From Xanthobacteraceae bacterium (GTDB taxonomy: Bacteria > Pseudomonadota > Alphaproteobacteria > Rhizobiales > Xanthobacteraceae), in the NCBI GenBank assembly GCA_019746355.1, contig JAIESC010000047.1:1-47975 (forward strand): a DNA stretch of 47,975 bases. The letters are read 5' to 3'. The notes under the pieces are model-generated. The model saw nothing but the letters and a program-made list of their open reading frames with translations, was not told the origin of the DNA and searched no databases. The position numbers and the translations under genes were made by a program. Below, piece after piece: positions 45,125 through 47,975 of this stretch; position 1 is the first letter of the stretch, and every line of letters starts with the position of its first letter.

Positions 45125-47975
45125 GCGCGAGTGAGCATCAGGCGCGCCGGTTCGGTCATGGCGACGCGGCTCTTGCCGGTCCACTTCCAGCGGGAAACGT
45201 AGATGGCATCGAAATCATCGTGCCGCTGCAGTTGACAAATGGCGACGCCGGGAAGCGTGTCGTAGCAGGCCCACTCGCGTTCGCTCGTAATGATGAAGTC
45301 CAGACGGAATTGCTCGATGAGTCCCATGCAGTGCCGGCGGACGCCGTCATCGATGCCGGCGAATGCCTCGTCGAGAAGAACCAGCCGGGGTCGAGCGCTG
45401 TGCTCGTCGCCATAGAAGCTCGCGACGGCCGCGAGCATCGCGATCGTGAGGCCCAAGGCACGTTCGCCGCTGGAAGCGGGTTGGGATATGGAGATCCATT
45501 TCCCCATCGCATGGCGCTCGACGACGAAGCGGTGCCATTGACGGTAGTCGAGGGCCGCCGCGAGCTGCTCGCGCAGGCTGCTGCCGCCGGACTCCTCGGC
45601 TTTGATTCGTTCCTCGCGGATGCGTCGCTGCAGCATGGTGCCGATCGCCTGGCGGTCCTTCTCGGTCCAGAGATCCGCGTTGACGTTCAGCAGCCGTTTG
45701 CGGGCGCTTTCGAGTTCGGCCGGCGCGCCCTGAGCTTCGGTGAGAGGGATCCAGCGCATTTGGAAATAGCTGCCGGTCGAGGTCGGACGGCTGCTGATCT
45801 CTTCGTTGACGCGCTCGACGTAGGCTTCGGCTGACTTGAGCAGATTGCGGATCGCGACGGAGATCTCGGACTGGAGGTGCTCCTCCAGAATTTTCGTCTC
45901 TCCTTCCGTGAGCAGGTCGTTGCGGACGGCGACTTCGCGCGTGGTCTTTTCGAGCGCCTCGGCAGGCGTCATGACGCCCTTGCTGTCGGCGATTGCGACG
46001 ACGACGCCGAAGTCGCCGACATGATCGAGATGCGGACTGTAGCCGAGCGGAGAGAGCGCGGTCTGAAGTTCGGTGAGTGCGCTGTAGACCTTCGAGCCGG
46101 GATCATTCGCCTCGGAGTCGCGGATGTCGACAAGGTTCTGGTTGAGCGTCGCGGCCAGTGCGCGGGTTTCTTCGACCGTCCAAGTGCGGTTGGGGTCGGG
46201 GAATTGAACGTCGGGAGCGCCAGCCCTCATAAGACCGGACTTGGCGACGCCCTGCAGGTTATCGGCTGCGCGCTGTCGCTCTTCGGTCCGGCCCGCGAGC
46301 TCGGTAGCGGCGTTCTTGTGGGATTCGGCCGCGCGGGTGCGCTCCTCCGTGGCCGAGAGAAGGGCTTGGTTCGCCGGCTTGACGGCCTTGTCCGTGTCGT
46401 CCTTGCGTCTCTGCGCGTCGCTGATGCGCGTGGCCCACTGCTGCACGCTGTCGCCGACGCTCTCTTCCAGGGTGGTGTAGGCCTGCCGGGCGGAGAATGC
46501 GGTGATTTCGGCCGTCTCGGCGGCACGTGCCGCATCTTCGGCCCGGCTGCTGGCGGTCTGGACGCGCTGGATCTGGCCGTGTCTCGTCTCTTCGGCCCGA
46601 ATGACGGCCGTGCAGGCGCCGACGGCTTCGGAGTGGTCCTGCGACAGCGCGTCGCAGCGCCGGCGGATATTTTTGAGCGCGGCTTTGTCGGGCGGGAGGC
46701 CCGTGTCCGCGGCGGCCAGTTCGGCGGCTTCCCTCCTTTCGATCAAATCACGCTGTGCGGCGTTCGCGATCCGATCGAGTCTTTGGACGTCGTCGGCGGA
46801 ATTCCTGATTTCGGTCTCGGCGTTGCCGACGTCGTTGTGTGCAGTATGGACATCCCCGTCGGACGGCGCCGAAGCCTCGGCTTCGTCGACCGCCGTAGCC
46901 GCATTTGTGTTCTTGCCGATGGACGCGTCGAGGGTCGCGATCTCGTCGGCAATAACTGCACTGGCCCTGCCGAGTTCTTCGATCTTCAGCAGTCGCGCTC
47001 TCTCGCGGGCCGTATGACCGATGTAGACGGCGCGGGCCTTGGACCAGGTCCCGGCGAGGGAGCCGATGCGGAAGCACCCTTCCGGTGAAACCCACATCTC
47101 GCCGTCGTCGTCGACGGTCGAGCTCGAGATCGAAGAAAGGATGGAAGACACTGCCTGCGTGACAGAAGGATCGCCGCAGTGTGTGAGATACCGGTCGAGG
47201 GTCTGGGTGCCGCTTGACCGGCGAACGACTAAAGACACGTCGTGCTCGGCGTCGCCGACGAACATCTTCCCGTCGGGCATGATCCACCCGTCGAGCAGGC
47301 CGGAGGCTTCCAGGGCCGCTTCGAGTCCGGCGCGCACGTTTTCGTCGACTGCATCCTTGAAATCGACGGCCTGCCAGAAGGCTTGGCCGGCGCGCCCATC
47401 GCGCTTTGCCTTGCGCGTGGGCGGGGCGGCCGGACGTTCGAACGTGCCGGCGCGGAGCTCTGCGATCTGCCGTTCGATGTCGTCGCGTTCCGCGCTTCTG
47501 TTTTTGCGGCGAAGATGAAGATCGGCACGTTCGGAGGCCAGGCGGTTTTGCGCCTCGCGGCAGGCGGCGCGGAACGCAGCGTCGGCCGGATTGTCGCCTT
47601 GAAGCGACTGAGACCAGCGGAAGAGCGGCTCGGCGATCTCCTCGAAGTCCGGGGCGGAGACGTGGCTGCAGCTGTGGAAGTGCCGTCTCCATGCGTTGAC
47701 GAGCCGATCGGAAGCCTCCGAGAGTGCCTTTTCGGCGACGGCGAGACGGGCCTGGGCCTGTTCGAGGCGCCCTCGCGCGATGTTGGCGTCGCTGGTGGCG
47801 CGGGCGGAATCGGCCGCCTTTCTGTCGACGACTTCGAGGAGATCGCCGACTGTATCGACGCTGTCGGTACGGGACAGGATTGCGGAGCGGAGGACTAACC
47901 CGGATATCTCACACTGTCTTTGCACGGTCGGGCTGCGGTGCGCGCCGGTTTTCTGGCATTTTCGGGAACATGTTG
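45121..47975 (-). CDS. jetC: Wadjet JetC-like SMC ATPase (TIGR02680), C-terminal part
   Basis: About 950 residues are visible; the frame is open to the window edge, so the N-terminal head (Walker A) is outside. The fragment has a coiled-coil (DANIARGRLEQAQARLAVAE) and a hinge-like globular insert (FWQAVDFKDAVDENVRAGLE, then LLDGWIMPDGKMFVGDAEHD). A long second coiled-coil follows, then the C-terminal ATPase head with signature SQPASSGERALGLTIAMLAA and Walker B/D-loop LVLLDEAFAGIDDGVRRHCM. Family members are about 1,350 residues. JetC is the DNA-extruding motor of Wadjet, working with JetA and JetB. An apparent GTG start at 47925 is internal, not the true start. Confidence 0.86.
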   Translation of the reverse strand, partial: TCSRKCQKTGAHRSPTVQRQCEISGLVLRSAILSRTDSVDTVGDLLEVVDRKAADSARATSDANIARGRLEQAQARLAVAEKALSEASDRLVNAWRRHFHSCSHVSAPDFEEIAEPLFRWSQSLQGDNPADAAFRAACREAQNRLASERADLHLRRKNRSAERDDIERQIAELRAGTFERPAAPPTRKAKRDGRAGQAFWQAVDFKDAVDENVRAGLEAALEASGLLDGWIMPDGKMFVGDAEHDVSLVVRRSSGTQTLDRYLTHCGDPSVTQAVSSILSSISSSTVDDDGEMWVSPEGCFRIGSLAGTWSKARAVYIGHTARERARLLKIEELGRASAVIADEIATLDASIGKNTNAATAVDEAEASAPSDGDVHTAHNDVGNAETEIRNSADDVQRLDRIANAAQRDLIERREAAELAAADTGLPPDKAALKNIRRRCDALSQDHSEAVGACTAVIRAEETRHGQIQRVQTASSRAEDAARAAETAEITAFSARQAYTTLEESVGDSVQQWATRISDAQRRKDDTDKAVKPANQALLSATEERTRAAESHKNAATELAGRTEERQRAADNLQGVAKSGLMRAGAPDVQFPDPNRTWTVEETRALAATLNQNLVDIRDSEANDPGSKVYSALTELQTALSPLGYSPHLDHVGDFGVVVAIADSKGVMTPAEALEKTTREVAVRNDLLTEGETKILEEHLQSEISVAIRNLLKSAEAYVERVNEEISSRPTSTGSYFQMRWIPLTEAQGAPAELESARKRLLNVNADLWTEKDRQAIGTMLQRRIREERIKAEESGGSSLREQLAAALDYRQWHRFVVERHAMGKWISISQPASSGERALGLTIAMLAAVASFYGDEHSARPRLVLLDEAFAGIDDGVRRHCMGLIEQFRLDFIITSEREWACYDTLPGVAICQLQRHDDFDAIYVSRWKWTGKSRVAMTEPARLMLTRA

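Noticed and set aside
1..47975. CRISPR arrays, tRNA or rRNA genes, intact transposases, prophage genes
   Set aside because: None were recognised in the gene-free gaps or reading frames on either strand by eye. A tRNAscan or Rfam run would be decisive.

Overview
The window is GC-rich chromosomal DNA from an alphaproteobacterium, most likely a member of the Hyphomicrobiales close to Bradyrhizobium, Rhodopseudomonas or Pseudolabrys. The evidence is gene content and order: mltG-yicC-gmk; a reverse-strand lptF-lptG-lptD-surA-pdxA-rsmA block facing pepA-holC; purM-purN; hdaA-ppk-ppx; and rnd near aspS. No rRNA, tRNA, CRISPR array or intact insertion sequence was seen. Taxonomy is inferred from synteny and protein style only.

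Left part (1-6.7 kb): the 3' end of mltG, then an accessory insert that separates it from its usual neighbours yicC and gmk. The insert holds an SsuD-like flavin monooxygenase divergent from a LysR regulator, an orphan tripartite-tricarboxylate-type solute-binding protein, and a decayed C-terminal fragment of a CHAT-domain protein. A small Cys-rich exported protein follows gmk.

Envelope block (6.8-18 kb): lptF, lptG, lptD, surA, pdxA and rsmA are tightly packed on the minus strand, with ATGA and TGATG junctions joining lptF, lptG and lptD. They combine LPS export and outer-membrane assembly with vitamin B6 synthesis and rRNA methylation. Divergently, pepA and holC are separated by a type II toxin-antitoxin pair. 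Its likely operator lies over the pepA stop codon, and its toxin gene is translationally coupled to holC.

Middle (18-29 kb): an ABC-F ATPase, a Tat-exported cyclase, a His-rich secreted peptide, ndk, a TerC-family membrane protein, a molybdopterin oxidoreductase, DoxX, a barrel-only autotransporter-like outer-membrane protein, a cold-shock protein with a strong terminator, and purMN.

Right part (29.5-43.9 kb): a phosphatidyltransferase, an AI-2E/PerM permease and hdaA; ppk-ppx preceded by a near-consensus Pho box; a lipocalin-like protein and a membrane-anchored Arg/Asp-rich protein; rnd; an orphan periplasmic binding protein in an apparent operon with a thiamine-diphosphate enzyme; aspS; and a DinB-family protein.

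Right edge (43.9-48 kb): the most interesting locus is the downstream half of a Wadjet-type anti-plasmid defence operon of the TIGR02677-TIGR02680 type, containing jetD (Toprim nuclease) and the C-terminal two thirds of jetC (SMC-like ATPase). The jetC N-terminus and the expected jetA and jetB lie beyond the window. Wadjet itself is a described system, so the novelty here is limited to subtype and context. The less-explained signals are the toxin-antitoxin insertion between pepA and holC, several structured leaders, and a 60-bp palindrome between purM and the phosphatidyltransferase gene.
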